Part shown: piece by piece, positions 51,124 to 64,000 of the stretch
Numbering within the stretch: the first letter of the stretch is position 1
Layout of the letters: each line of letters begins with the position of its first letter
From: Azolla caroliniana
Taxonomy: Eukaryota; Polypodiophyta
Length of the DNA: 64,000 nt
Assembly (NCBI GenBank): GCA_043228905.1
Contig: JBHGNT010000015.1
Location: 2,294,001 to 2,358,000 of the forward strand
Direction of reading: 5' to 3'
Notes under the pieces: model-generated
What the model was told of the DNA's origin: nothing
Database searches by the model: none
The model's input: only the letters and a program-made list of their open reading frames with translations
Translations under genes and position numbers: made by a program

Positions 51124-52383
51124 TGTCGCGAAAATACGACTAGGATATGTGAACTTGAGGCAGGACCCCGGGGCCTCCAACCAGAGGACATCACATTCGT
51201 GGGTTTATACTTTTAAGAATTAACGAAAATAAGAAATTTTAATAATTTTCATTAACAAAGGAAAAGAAATTACAATATGTCCCAAGATTGGGATTCATAA
51301 GTTTTAGGTTTACTTGGATTAATAGAAAAGAAAAATTAGGGGTTTTGAGAGATATGGCTTCCGTAGGGAAATTTAGGGTTTATGAGAGATATGGCTTCCG
51401 TAAGGAAATTAGGGTTTATGAGAGATATGGCTTCTGTATGGAAAATTATGGTTTATGAGAGATATGGCTTCCGTAGAGAAATTTAGGGTTTATGAGTGTT
51501 ATGGCTTAGATAAGATCAAGGAGCTGAGAAGGAAAAGAAATTAAAAATATATGGAGAGAGCGTGAGTGTAAAAAGAATGGAATATATATGGAGTTCTCCG
51601 TTGATCATCGCCTTCAATGTTACTTTGCATGTCCACTTTTAGTTGCATCTATTTTTAGTTGCATGGCTTTTTCTTTTAGTTGCATGCAACCGTCCACATG
51701 ACCTTTACTTTAATTAGCCACATGATCCTATCATATGTTTGTCTCGATCACTGCCCATCCAATCCGTCTGGTCCGCGTCCAACCTCGTCCGATCGTCGGT
51801 TCTGTCCAGTCGCCGATTTTTTATTGTTGGCTTCGCCCGATTTTTGACTCCATCTGATTGTCGGTTTCGCCGATTCCGATTTGATTACCGACTGGTTCCG
51901 GTTTGCTTTCTGGCTGATTCCAAATTGCTTTCCAGCCAGTTCTGGATTGCTTTCTGATCGGTTCTGATTTGCTTACCGACCGGGTTTCGATTTTACTTAC
52001 CGATCGGTTCCAGTTTTGATTACCGGTCGGTTCCAATTTTGCTTACCGACCGGTTCCGATTTTGCTTACCAACTGGGTTCTGGTTTTGCTTACCAACCGG
52101 TTCCCGATTTTGCTTACCAACCAGTTTCTAGTTTTTGGGAACTTGGCCACCATCATCCATCAAGACAAAGTGGCCAAAGTGATCTTAGCACAAATAAAAA
52201 TAAGGGATCTCAAGGTGCTTATATAGCAAGAGCCTTAAGTTTCTTATCTATGTGGGATAAATCATAGTTCTATTTTCCCTATCTTCTCAAACATCCATAT
52301 TTCTATAACATGCCATTAAGCTAATATAAAGTACTTATTTTATTATTTATTTTTTTACATAGTGTGAGAAGATTCACACGACA
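51124..52383 (-). mobile_element. Solo Ty3 LTR, minus strand
   Basis: 1260 bp. The plus-strand ends are TGTCGCGAAAATACG and GATTCACACGACA, with perfect 4-bp duplication GCGT (51120-51123 and 52384-52387). It contains a 36-bp tandem repeat (51340-51507), TTTTAGTTGCATG repeats (51636-51690) and a GGTTCCGATTTTGCTTACC minisatellite (about 51750-52130) shared with the solo LTR at 22748-24055. Confidence 0.9.
51340..51507. repeat. 36-bp tandem repeat, 4-5 copies
   Basis: Unit near TTATGAGAGATATGGCTTCC followed by GTAGGGAAATTTAGGG, repeated with small changes within the solo Ty3 LTR. Confidence 0.85.
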
Positions 52384-52387
52384 GCGT

Positions 52388-53403
<1,016 letters not shown>

Positions 53404-53809
53404 AGAGGAAAGGAGAGAAGAGAAGAGAGACAAAGATAGATAAGAGAAAATGAAGTACTCAAGGTGTATATTAACAAGGAGAATATTTAGTACAAAAATG
53501 TAGCATTACCAAGAGCAACAACCGACACTATATGAAGGTGTTTTATATAAGGTCGCCCTCTCTCATCATTAACTTACTACAACACCTACTTTCTCTCTAT
53601 AACTTTGGGGAATGTGAAGACTCATTAGTCATGGGGAATATTGAACTCATTAGTTATGTGTGATAGAATATGATTCTATGACACATAGTTAATGTGCAGA
53701 GAGTAGTGGTGACTTTTGACCTTTGAGTGCTCATAGATTCTCAAAGGGTGTGTTCACACACTAGACTAGGTTGAGCTTGATTCTCAACAGAAAGAATTTG
53801 CTAAAGTAG

Positions 53810-54111
53810 GCTAACCATTTACCTAAGTTCAGACCCGATGATCACCAAGTAGATAAGGTTGCCAATAATTTGTTGATATTATGGTTCATGGACAATGAAG
53901 TAGGAGTTAATATGCATCTTATGGTTCCATTTGAGTGGACTTGCAATCAACATGAAGGATTTAAAATGCAATTACTTTAGGAAAGAGAAATCCCACAAGT
54001 TGTGTTCAAAGACAAGATTCTCAACAATCAAGTGGAGATGGCGAGGTCGAATTTGATTATTGAAGATGATGAAGAATTACTAAAATATATTGGAGGAGAT
54101 ATCCTTCGTTA
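53810..54111 (+). pseudogene. Unrecognised coding-like remnant
   Basis: One frame stays open for about 100 codons except a single TAG (about 53969): NHLPKFRPDDHQVDKVANNLLILWFMDNEVGVNMHLMVPFEWT, CNQHEGFKMQLL, stop, EREIPQVVFKDKILNNQVEMARSNLIIEDDEELLKYIGGDILR, TAA. The composition is protein-like, but I do not recognise the family and there is no start codon or splice context I would trust. Confidence 0.25.
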
Positions 54112-55773
54112 ATGTATTATAGCCATTGGAAGAACTTGGCTATTTAACTAGTCATAAAGTCAATTCTTGTTCCTAGGGTACATATACCAAAGAGAATTGA
54201 ATTACTAAAAGAAAAAGAAGCTCACAAGCTCTCCCAAAAATGTCAAAACCCAAAATGATCAAACCTCAAAATAAGTCATCAACGCCTCCCTCTTCCTTTT
54301 TCTAATGGGAGATAGGAATCATCAACTTATCTATTTCAGCTCAACCAATTTGGCTTGGACAAAGCCAAACCAGTTTAGGAATTTTTAGACTTGAACCAAA
54401 CCTATCCCTAAATAAATTAAGCCTAAATTGGTTTCGAAACTGATTTGGCGGGGCTCAAACCGATTAAGGAAGCTCAAGCCTAAACTAAGCCAAATCAAAC
54501 AGCCCAACCATCAAACCGTTTAAAAATAAGTGACCCTGGTTGAGTTGAGCTATTGGTAACTCTTAATGAGAAGAAAGGTCCACCCAATGTAATAAATGCA
54601 CACTTACCCCTTTTCATGAAAATATATAAAAAAGAAGGGTAGATTATCACACATGCATGTGCCAAGGTTCAAACCGTATATATTTTCCCACACAATCAAT
54701 ACCCTTAACTATTAAGCAATTAACTAATTTTATTATTTGCATATTTGCATATGTACATGATTTTTTGTGGTTGTCCCTTAACCCTACCCCCCCTCTTTTC
54801 TCCCTTTTTTTTACTCAAGGACCCACCACATCATGACAATGAGAGCTTTCTATTTGTCTGAAAAAACTTTACATGCATATCTTAGGGGAGCTTCTCCTTT
54901 GAGTGAAAAAAAAGGCTACATGCATATATCCTATGTGAGCTTCCAATTTGTGTAAAAGAAAAGCTATGATCAATAAACAAAGCTAATAGATCTACCTTTA
55001 CATGTGACATTTCTATTTTTATTTCATTGACGGTTGATTATCCTATTGGTTACTACAAAGCCTCATAAAAGTAAAAATGTATTCAAATCTTGTGCTCCAC
55101 AAAATACATCTCTTTGGATTGATTGGAGCTTTATTTATTTTTGCAATTTATTTCCACTATATAGGTGATTTCACATTGTGGGCTAAAATCATCATGACTC
55201 TGGGGATCAATTTATGACTAAATTAAAGTACCAACGCCAACCAGCCCCACTTTCTTCACTTTCTCTTAAAAGGGAAGAAACAAGTTTTCTAGTTTTGGAT
55301 TTTTTCATCATAAATTCTTAAATGATGGAATCATCATGGGAGTGACTAGGTGGTATAGTATCAAAGACTTGGAAGCAAGGGGTCAAATCTATCATTCCAC
55401 CAAATTTCTAACTAGTAATCCCCGAGATCCTTGGTTGAGGTGTGATGAGTTCCTATAATTTGCTCTTTGTAACAAAATGATAATGAGCTCTTTTGCTCAT
55501 TATATAGCATGTGTGGAGTATCCCCTCTTTTTAACATGTAGCTTTGCTTTTCCTTTTCGACATATGATTGTCCTTATCCTTATACTTGCATGGATGATAC
55601 TTGTAACCTAGACTAAAACTTGACCTTTTTAGCTTTTCTCTCTTTACACACAATGCATGACCAGAATAACATTCATTGGAGGAATTTCATAATTCATTGA
55701 AGTATTCCCCACCAATGTCAAACCAAAGACACGTTGATCACTTTCTCAAGAGGATTGATGAGTTTTTGGAAGT
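54112..55773. other. AT-rich non-coding stretch
   Basis: No gene or element recognised. A tRNA-like A/B-box pair (reverse, about 54660-54725) and a similar plus-strand stretch near 55345-55400 occur, but neither folds convincingly into a tRNA. Confidence 0.4.
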
Positions 55774-55985
55774 GCGAGAACACTTCTCTCATTTCATACA
55801 TTGGGTGGGCCCACATGTGGTGGAAGTTCTCATTGCTTAAGGTAACACAATATTGATATTTGTAGAGTATCCTTGTCAATGCAAGAACACCTCTCATTTC
55901 ATACATTGGGTGGACCCACATTTGGTGAACGTTCTCATTGCTTAAGGTAACATAATATTGACATCTATAGAGTATCCAAGTGAAT
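55774..55985. repeat. Tandem duplication of about 107 bp
   Basis: Units 55774-55880 and 55881-55985 both contain TCTCATTTCATACATTGGGT, GTTCTCATTGCTTAAGGTAAC and AGAGTATCC, with about 10-15% differences. Confidence 0.9.
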
Positions 55986-57538
55986 GGCTTCCCAAAGTTA
56001 ATTCTCTTGTAGGAATAGATGGTAGAGTGCTTCTGAATTGACACATTTTGCACATACTATTCACAGGATTTGTATTGAAAATTTAGAGACAGATGAATTC
56101 CCTTTATTGTATCATTCATAGCTTTTAATATCTGATGTGATCAATTCACTCGTGCCACAATTTGTTCTCTCATACGCTTGTGCCTTTTAATTGACCCAAT
56201 GAATTTCATGTTGCTCTTGTTGAAGTGGTTGTAATGGAGTCTTCAACCTCCACTCCAAAATGGGAAGAATAAAATCCTCGAACACTCACATCCTCAAAAC
56301 TTACACATTGCTAACAATAAGGAAATGGTAAGGACCTCATACTTAACCAACACGTACTTAAGAAGAGGTAAGAAGAAGCAAAGCAATACACAAATGACTG
56401 AACTCTTGATTAATGGAATAGATAATACAATGGTTAGATAGTAAATTTGATCTCAAGAACTAAGCTTACTACTTAGGGTTCCTCTATCTCAACCATTAAA
56501 CAAACAAGCACAATAAAAAAGCCCTAAACTAAGGTTTATGGAGGAAAAGGTGGGAGACGATACACTGATGGTGAGCTTCATAAAGCAACGCCTTTTCTTA
56601 GCTACCTTCCTCTTACAAAGTGGCCCATACCTTACACTAAGTGACATCCTAATTTTATAATTGAAAGGTATGTTAAGTCTAAGTTGTACTTTTGCAAAAT
56701 ACCCTTCTTAGTATTTATATGATCCGCTAAGTATGTGGTCATGGATGCATGTCATAAGACAATACATCACATGACTTGCACCTTGTGGTAAGTCCACATA
56801 GTTGGCAAACACTATGTTAAGTATATCCTTAAGTTTACCTATATAACCCCAATACTTTTGTCAAACAAGGTATTAGGGCATCTTATACTTTGAAGATGGA
56901 GGATTCATTAATATAGAACTTCAATGCAAGTACACATGGATGTTATCATCAATCTAGTAATAATGGGAGAGAATGAGATGCCAAAGGCATTTCCCATTCA
57001 GTAAACCGATGGTGAACTTTAACACATATATACACCAATGAGTGTGTGTTCACACTCAAGGTGTGTCCTTGAGATTGTTTTCTTGATGTCTAGCAAACTC
57101 AATTTCAAAACATCTAGTATTGACTTTGTTTGATCTATATCACATGTTTTTCTTGCTTGTCATCCATCATAATAATTTTCTCATCTCAATAATGAAACAC
57201 ACATTGTTTTTTGATCGATCTTCACTAATGACTTTGTGCCACATTAGGTAGTCCCTCATTTTTTGGTGATCGGCAATAGATAGAACAAGTGAACTTTAAT
57301 CATTATATTAGATTTAACTCTTAAGTGTTTCTTTGGTCAAATTTAGTTTTCAAGTAGCCAATGAGATGAAGACATTGGGGTTGGATTTCATTTCCACTTG
57401 GCTTCCCTCTTAGCATCGCTCACCTATTGCACACATCCCAAACACGAGGTAGATCTATTCCATGTGCAATGCAACTCATACATAACATTCATCAACATAT
57501 AACATTCTTGCTAGAAATTATTATTCGTTCAACTTAGC
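55986..57538. other. AT-rich non-coding stretch
   Basis: No gene or element recognised. Confidence 0.4.
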
Positions 57539-57539
57539 A

Positions 57540-57672
57540 ACCCAATGGTGTCGGGGTGTTGTGTAACCAAGAGTCATTAGTTACTTAGGTACTTAGAATT
57601 CCATAACCCAATGGTGTTTTGGCATTGTGTAACTAAAAGTCATTAGTTACTTATGTACTTAGAATCCTATAA
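57540..57672. repeat. Tandem duplication of about 66 bp
   Basis: ACCCAATGGTGT...GTGTAAC...GTCATTAGTTACTTA.GTACTTAGAAT occurs twice in direct order with a few substitutions. Confidence 0.9.
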
Positions 57673-60600
57673 CACACATATCTTGGTCTTTCATCCTTGG
57701 CTCTTAAATTACTAAGATTTATCTCCATTCACATTAATAGAATAAGATGAATTGGTTTACGTTGACATAGAAGAGGTACTTCTGCTATTATCCATGTATC
57801 TGACAATGCATGTATATTAAGATGAGATAAAAATTTGAAGAATTTGGTGATGAGTTGTTAATCCAAGAGAAAAGAAGTCATACAGCAAGACATTTCCATT
57901 GATTCCTTGCTTTTTACGCAAGGTGAAAGCTTTATGAACAGACACAAAGGGTGTCATGTTGAAATTATTAATGGACGACCAAAATGTGGAAAGTGAAAGC
58001 CAAATCTCAAAGATGTATGTAATAACAAAGGGTTCAAAATGTATATGTACAAAAAAGGTGTGCATCTCATGAAGTGGACCAAATTGGAGAAGGAGAAAAT
58101 ATGTAAGGTGTAACTTAATAACAAGAATATCTCAAAGGATTGATTTTTATATATATGTATATTTGTATTAAGTGTTATTTTACTGGAAAATATGTGTATG
58201 TGTATTGGAAATTTGAATAATGCGTGCTCCAATAGATATATTCAAAACTACATGTGTATGTGTGGTCAAAGTTATCTTCCAAATCACAACAATCTTGGAT
58301 AAGCTCCTTGATTAGGTTGAAAATGAGAAATGCCCCTAACACATTTAATGAGAATATTAAAACTTAGTTAATTACGGTTCTTATTAGAAAGCAAGGATGT
58401 GCCAAAATGTAAGTACATTTAATTTGCAAAAGTTTTGTGTCTAGAATGCAATTAGCATAATGATGCACTTAATTTACGTTAATGATGACTATATGATCAA
58501 GAGGAGTTCATATGTGATACTAAGCAGAATGATAATTTCATAAATAAGGTATATATAAAGATAATTTTAGAAATAAGGTTGTAAAGATAATTTGCTATTT
58601 TCTGTCTCGTTTTGTTGTAAATGATCATTTAGATCTCAAATTCGAATATTGTTTTATTTTATTTTATTTCGTACAAATGTAGGGGGAGGGGGGTACGATA
58701 ACTAAATTGTATCCTAAGTACTATGTTTTGCTCATCCACAGTTGTTTGGAAATATCTACCGTTTATGTTGATCTCGTTTGTCAAATTGCAATTGTTGCTT
58801 ATTTACTACTTGTAGTACCACGATCTGCACATGAGGTTCAAATATGTTATAATCTTTCGCTTGTTCATTTTCATATCTAAAATGTTAATCTTGTAGTTGT
58901 ATGCCATACTTTTGTGTTACCTACCGAATATGTTTTTTGCAAGTTACATGCTCATAACTCGTGTGTTAACTGCATTGCTTTGTTATCCATTGTGTTACCT
59001 CCAAAAATTGACTAGAAACACACCCTTATTGTAGTACATATCTGAAATGGTTTGCATTTGTGATATTTTGAAGCCCATCTTTACCCAAATGCTCATTGGT
59101 GCTATTTACTAATTAAGTAAACCCTTGTTTGTTTAGACAACGTCACTTAATAATTGTCCTGTATAGGTTGCCCATACTCATCACCATTGGCATTATGGTT
59201 TGGGACAAAGTTATAGTTATATGTTTGCTTTGAATGGATGAGACTTGTTTCCTCTTAATAACTACATCACCTATAAATCCTCAATAGTTGATACAGTGTG
59301 ATGATAATGAATTAAAGAACAATACGAACTCTAAGAGAAAGTAATGTGATGGATGTCCAATGAAATCATTTTACTCTTTCAAGATAAAAGATGATCTCAA
59401 TTCCTTATTATCTACATATGAGTCTTGTCACTCTACTCTAGGTGGGACATTTGAGTCTCTTATTTATGTACTCATTGTTCAAGCCTTAATGTAAAGTTGC
59501 GTTATTTTGGAAACTCTTATAGTTTGTACAATGTCCAATCATGCTTACTTTTACAATATAAACATGGGCACCTTCACTCTATGTTGGTGGGACAATGGGG
59601 TCTTCTATTAATTTCCAATGAACTTCTATTGGAACACCAAACCTTCTATATGAACATGGAGAAAAGTTCTACGCACGATTCCTCACACATATTTTTGATG
59701 CATTTCTCTTGTGGTATTGTATATTCCACTATCACCATATCTTATTTTGACATAATCATTATGCATTCCTAAACTACTCTCGTCGTATAGCTCCTCTTCA
59801 CAACCTTCCCATTACTACATTAAATGACACATAAATGATATGTTGGCATGATATGGGTTCAAATTTGCCACATAATATCACATCTTTATTCATTCATAAA
59901 TTGGAATGGTTCTTTAAATCATTCCACTCCATACATAAAGTAGGTGTCGGTGGTGTGGCACTCTTAATCTTACTTGACTATTGTTGGCGTCACGATATTT
60001 TTCTACATCCATTTTACTAGCCTAGTAATAATTGTTGGAATCTTCCCACATATAATTTCCAAGAATATTACATAGTCATCCCTACACTAGATGCCAAATT
60101 TGACTATACATAGAGTATGGCTCCATGAGTCCAACATAACTACATGCTCACTCCTCTAGACAATATCAACATAACCCTTCCTAATACGATGTGTCATATT
60201 AGGGCTGTTTATGACCTCACGGTTCCAAAAGTTGAATCTAGAAATCAACTTCACTTATCTCAACTCTCGTCCAATTGTCTATTTGAAATCATGCAAACTG
60301 TTTTTCACCATAGTGGTCATAGGCATTCATATTGGAACTAAAAAAAGATTTGTATACACAAGTTCCTCTTGTCATTTATCTCATCGTTTGTGCATGTAGT
60401 AAAGATAGCAACCAAGAAATTGCCATTTTGAATGGAGAATAGAAATAATTTTTAAAATCTACTAGTCAATTCATATATTTGGGTTCCTGTTGATGGTATT
60501 GGAAAGGCATACGAATATTATCGATCTAATTGTACTTGCAAGAAGGATGATAAAATGGCAATATCAATGTGACTAAAGTTCATCAATATATGCATTACTC

Positions 60601-61560
60601 TAACATGTTTATCGATTTATTTTTCCATCAAAATAGTAAGACAGGAATATATATATGTAAAGGAATTTATCTATGCTTGAACGAGAGAAGAACATATTTA
60701 ATGACAAAAATTATATATGTTGACAAAACAATGCGCACGACGTGCATATTTGAACAGAATCAATCTTCTAGCACTAAATATCCACGTTGTGCTACGACAA
60801 ATTAATTAACGTATCATGAATGTCTAAGTTTTCAATGAGGAAATACAATAAGCGCATTTAAACAAATGTCATTACATGTATTATTGTATATTCACATTGT
60901 TCAGTAAATCACACTCGATATACCAAAAAACATAGATAAACGTTTCACGACCAGTCAATGTTAACAACTTATATTTTATCACGCCGATGTTTCTTTTCAC
61001 TATATTGCTACATTCAAAGAGAAAAGAAGGCAAGTACATACGGGAAGAGGGACAATGGGCCAAGCTTTCTAGAGAAGAAAATTTGACCATAGTCATTGCA
61101 AACATAAGGGGAGGTTATGAGGTGATGAGGTTTGTCTTTGTCATGAATACGAGTAGTTATGAATGAGATATAAATCATGCGAGTAATGGCTTGGTATTTT
61201 CAACGTTAATCACTTGAAGCGTAGGTTTGTCGCAAGTAATACGCCTCAAAGACGTGTGTCGGGCCTAGTCTCTTCTCGTACAATTTGAGCCTCCTCCTTT
61301 TCAAACTTCTTAACACATGGTCATGGATGGATCATCATGAACCGATGATACTTTCGATTAAACATGCGTATTGTATTTACTAATCTTTTGTTTTGATCAA
61401 GTGTATACTACCATCGCTTACTTCCCTCCTCATTACATCTCTATCCTCAACAAACAACTCGATGGCACAACTAAAACTTTTCATCAACTTCGTAACCTCT
61501 TACCATTAAGACAAGCACATCTATGTTCCTTCATGACAAGGGCATCGATGATGCAATTAA
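57673..61560. other. AT-rich non-coding stretch
   Basis: About 3.9 kb without a gene I can support. Short open frames (58232-57954 minus; 59497-59772 and 59835-60020 plus) show no domain. AATAA-type and poly-A/T runs are common. Confidence 0.45.
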
Positions 61561-61580
61561 TATATATATATATATATATT
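61561..61580. repeat. (AT)n microsatellite
   Basis: About ten TA units. Confidence 0.9.
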
Positions 61581-63117
61581 CCTTTGACCATTCAATAGGT
61601 ATGGCCATAATAGATTTACTTCACACTACATCTTCGGAGTCTTTTTCCCACCATGCTGCACCCAATGTAGAGGGAGAAATTGTTTGCAAATGTCATGGAC
61701 AAATAGTGCATTCAGTCGGAGACATATGTTACCTCACAACAACTATCTTTCTTTTGTGAAGATTTCCTTGTACTAAAATCACTTGTCGTATTCAAAAACT
61801 TACCCCTAAACTTTCTAATCAAAGAAAATTTAATCCTTTACCTTCGTAAGTTTTCACACATGGCTATCTTCCAATACTTGCAGGCTAAAGTTAAATTATT
61901 CATTGCTAAGAAGAAAAAAATTTGAGGTCGTGGTTTGTCTATTGTTAGACAAAGCTTACAAGATTTAATGTTGCGACTAATCTTTGAGATTTAACATCCT
62001 TATGATTGGGAATCGATAACGTGTAGGGTGAGCTGTCCAAATCCGACGGTGTTCCAAATGGAATGAAAATGTGTAATGCGTTTTATTTTTTACTTTCTTT
62101 CCATGAGCAGGCTAATTGAAAAAAGGGAGTCCCAAGAAGAGAAATCATGTATACATTAAATTGAACTAAAATCCGTAGCTTCCCTACTTGCAATCTGTTT
62201 GTCGTATGTAACAAGATTTCACGTCGGCATCAAATATTTTGTAGGTAAAAGGATTTTATATTTCCCTTTATTATTGCCACCATGGGCTTTTCTTTCATTG
62301 GTATTGGGTTTGTGTGGAAAGTGTTGTAAAGAAGCCTTTTTTTCAAGAGCAAATAGATTACACTCTTTACTAGTGTTGATTTTATTTATTTATGGTTTCA
62401 ACCCTTGTGTTGTTTTCAACCAATAATAAGTTCATGGATCCGACCATCATACAACACCTTGCTATTTGATCTATGGATTAATACCCAATAATTGAAACGG
62501 AATTTAAACTCTTGCTGATTAATTATGGTGAGAGCCTGAGAGGTGATGATTGGTTACACCAGCCGATCCTACCATTCATATTTACTCGTACATAGTTGGT
62601 GCTTCACTTGTGCACATGCTCTTAAAACCAACATTGCATTTTAAAAAAATAAAAAATAAAAAATCGTCAATTATTTTTGTTCTTGTTGTGTTTGTTTGTA
62701 TTTTGAACCATTGAAATGAGTTTAGCTCTGATCCCTTTTTTGACCGACTACCCTCTCAAGGTTCCACGTGTAATATTTCAACCCAAAAAGCATTCACCTC
62801 ACGTGAATAGATTGCTCCATGATTTGTCACCACATCACATTTTCCTCCTTTTTCCACCTGTACGCAAACCAATTCCGAGAGGCCTACAATTTACTATTAC
62901 GATCCGGATATCCTGTGGTTAATTTGCATTTAGATTCAACGAAGCATATTCCCTTTATGGTAGGTTGTTTCCGGCAAATGTGGGTAGTTTAAGATCACGA
63001 CGAAGTGTATACACAAGGAATGAAATGGAGCACAAGCTTGGTATGTGGTGTATACACCACAAAAGAGGGAGTGGTTACGAGCAGGCGAAGAGGAGGTTCA
63101 TGAGTGGCATTTTGTAA
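61581..63117. other. AT-rich non-coding stretch
   Basis: No gene recognised. The frame 62199-62426 encodes a hydrophobic 75-residue peptide without a known motif. Confidence 0.4.
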
Positions 63118-63300
63118 GATCCCGGGTTATCATATCCCATTTCTTGTTTCATGGGCCAATTTTGGGTCTTAAAAGATGTTAACACATCTTTTATTTTATT
63201 TATTACTTTCGATGAATGGGTAAATACCCCATTTTCGTTGTAAACCAATTGTCTCATGGGGCCAATTTTGGTCTTAGAAGACATTAATATATCTTTCTTT
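63118..63300. repeat. Diverged direct repeat of about 70 bp
   Basis: CATGGGCCAATTTTGGGTCTTAAAAGATGTTAACACATC (two parts, near 63150-63190) and CATGGGGCCAATTTTGGTCTTAGAAGACATTAATATATC (near 63256-63296) are copies about 105 bases apart. They make the doubled motif in an open minus frame (63620-63075) that I do not call a gene. Confidence 0.7.
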
Positions 63301-63655
63301 CTCTCTCTCAAAGATAGAGGAGCCTCGATCAGCATAGGGGACATGCTGAAGTGTTGATTGGCTTCCAGAAAGGCGAAGGTGACAAAATGCTTTCGGTTAG
63401 GTAATGGCATTGTAGTCACTTGTATAGAGTCCAGACCAAAGAGAGGCCAACCAATGGAAGCATAAGCACGCAGACCATATATATATGTATATAATGTGTG
63501 CGTGTGTGCGTGTATGTGTGTGGGACACGGACGGACATATGGATGGATGGGGTCCTGAAACGCTTGGGTAACTTGTGGCTTCATGGATGGATGGTATCTA
63601 TGTACATAATGCTTGCCCATCCATGTGCCTCATATATGTATGTATAAGTATGTAT

Positions 63656-64000
63656 GTATGGTATGGTATGGTATAGTGTGTAATTTGTATCGATACGTCA
63701 CATAGAAGATAAGATGGATTTCCATAATACATAATACATAATACATAATACATAATACATTATACATTATACAATACATATACATATACATATACATACA
63801 CATTAAACATTAAACATTATACATATACATATACATATACATACACATATCTACATATACATTTACCATATACTATATACATATACCATATACCATATAC
63901 CATATACCATATACATAATACATATACATAAATCATAATCATATACGTATACATAGTACATACATTATACATTATACATTATACATTATACATTATACAT
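63656..64000. repeat. Simple-sequence array of ATACAT/ATACC units, continues past the window
   Basis: Blocks of GGTAT (63656-63672), ATAATACATA (63726-63760), ATACATATAC (63770-63850), ACCATATACC (63865-63915) and ACATTATACATT (63958-64000). Successive blocks change unit by small steps, as expected from replication slippage. No AT-rich origin or known satellite monomer is claimed. Confidence 0.95.

Noticed and set aside
51340-51507. Evenly spaced repeats that could suggest a CRISPR-like array (also at 7915-8130 and 43880-43995)
   Set aside because: Contiguous tandem repeats without unique spacers, inside LTRs of a plant genome.
55718-56053. 111-residue minus-strand ORF with doubled motif TLSNEN...HPMYEMR
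   Set aside because: The doubling is explained by the 107-bp DNA duplication, and no domain is recognised.
63075-63620. 181-residue minus-strand ORF near the right edge
   Set aside because: It spans simple repeats and a diverged direct repeat, with no domain and no codon bias; not called as a gene.

Overview
This is a 64 kb piece of a nuclear plant genome. The evidence is nested Ty1/copia and Ty3/gypsy LTR retrotransposons with plant-type domain order, primer sites matching plant tRNA 3' ends (initiator Met for copia, Trp and probably Arg for gypsy), LINE fragments, and long AT-rich non-coding DNA with microsatellites. I cannot name the species. No intact host gene, rRNA or canonical tRNA gene was recognised.

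Layout of the transposon-dense part (1-48.2 kb). 1-7106: the 3' end of a Ty3 element (Ty3-1), split by a very young copia element (Copia-A, 373-5827, two LTRs of 292 bp with no difference seen, TSD ACAAG). 7107-7633: a LINE 3' end with a TC-rich tail. 7634-24157: a minus-strand copia complex (Copia-B plus a partial second copy, Copia-B'), split by a full-length Ty3 element (Ty3-2, 11158-19811) and by three solo LTRs (7861-8627, 18190-19472 inside Ty3-2, 22748-24055). 24158-25005: a copia integrase fragment. 25317-25848: a second copy of the same LINE 3' end. 25849-31880: a Ty3 element (Ty3-F) of which LTR, PBS and gag remain. Its LTR is split by a gag-only, non-autonomous Ty3 element (Ty3-E, 26119-30379). 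31880-38770: a Tat/Athila-like Ty3 element (Ty3-G) with a solo copia LTR inside. 39005-48228: a copia stack in which Copia-C (41030-about 47054, itself holding a solo LTR) sits inside minus-strand Copia-J, which belongs to the Copia-A family.

48.2-64 kb is AT-rich and gene-poor. It holds a degenerate L1-type LINE zinc-domain fragment (minus, about 49.9-50.5 kb), one solo Ty3 LTR (51124-52383, TSD GCGT), a large GT/GA microsatellite, small tandem duplications, and an ATACAT-type simple-repeat array running off the right edge.

The most notable thread is one Ty3 group (Ty3-1, Ty3-2, Ty3-E, Ty3-F and three solo LTRs). Its LTR ends are extended inverted repeats (TGTCGTGAAGAT / ATCTTCACGACA) and its target duplications appear to be 4 bp with a CG core (ACGT, ACGR, CCGT, GCGT). 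Its PBS matches tRNA-Trp, its U3 carries a tRNA-like A/B-box pair in antisense, and an interchangeable minisatellite follows that pair. One member, Ty3-E, has lost pol and carries a repetitive ORF whose ETWA repeat also occurs inside the LTRs of Ty3-2. Nothing here works as a host pathway: the genes are retrotransposon gag and pol parts in various states of decay.
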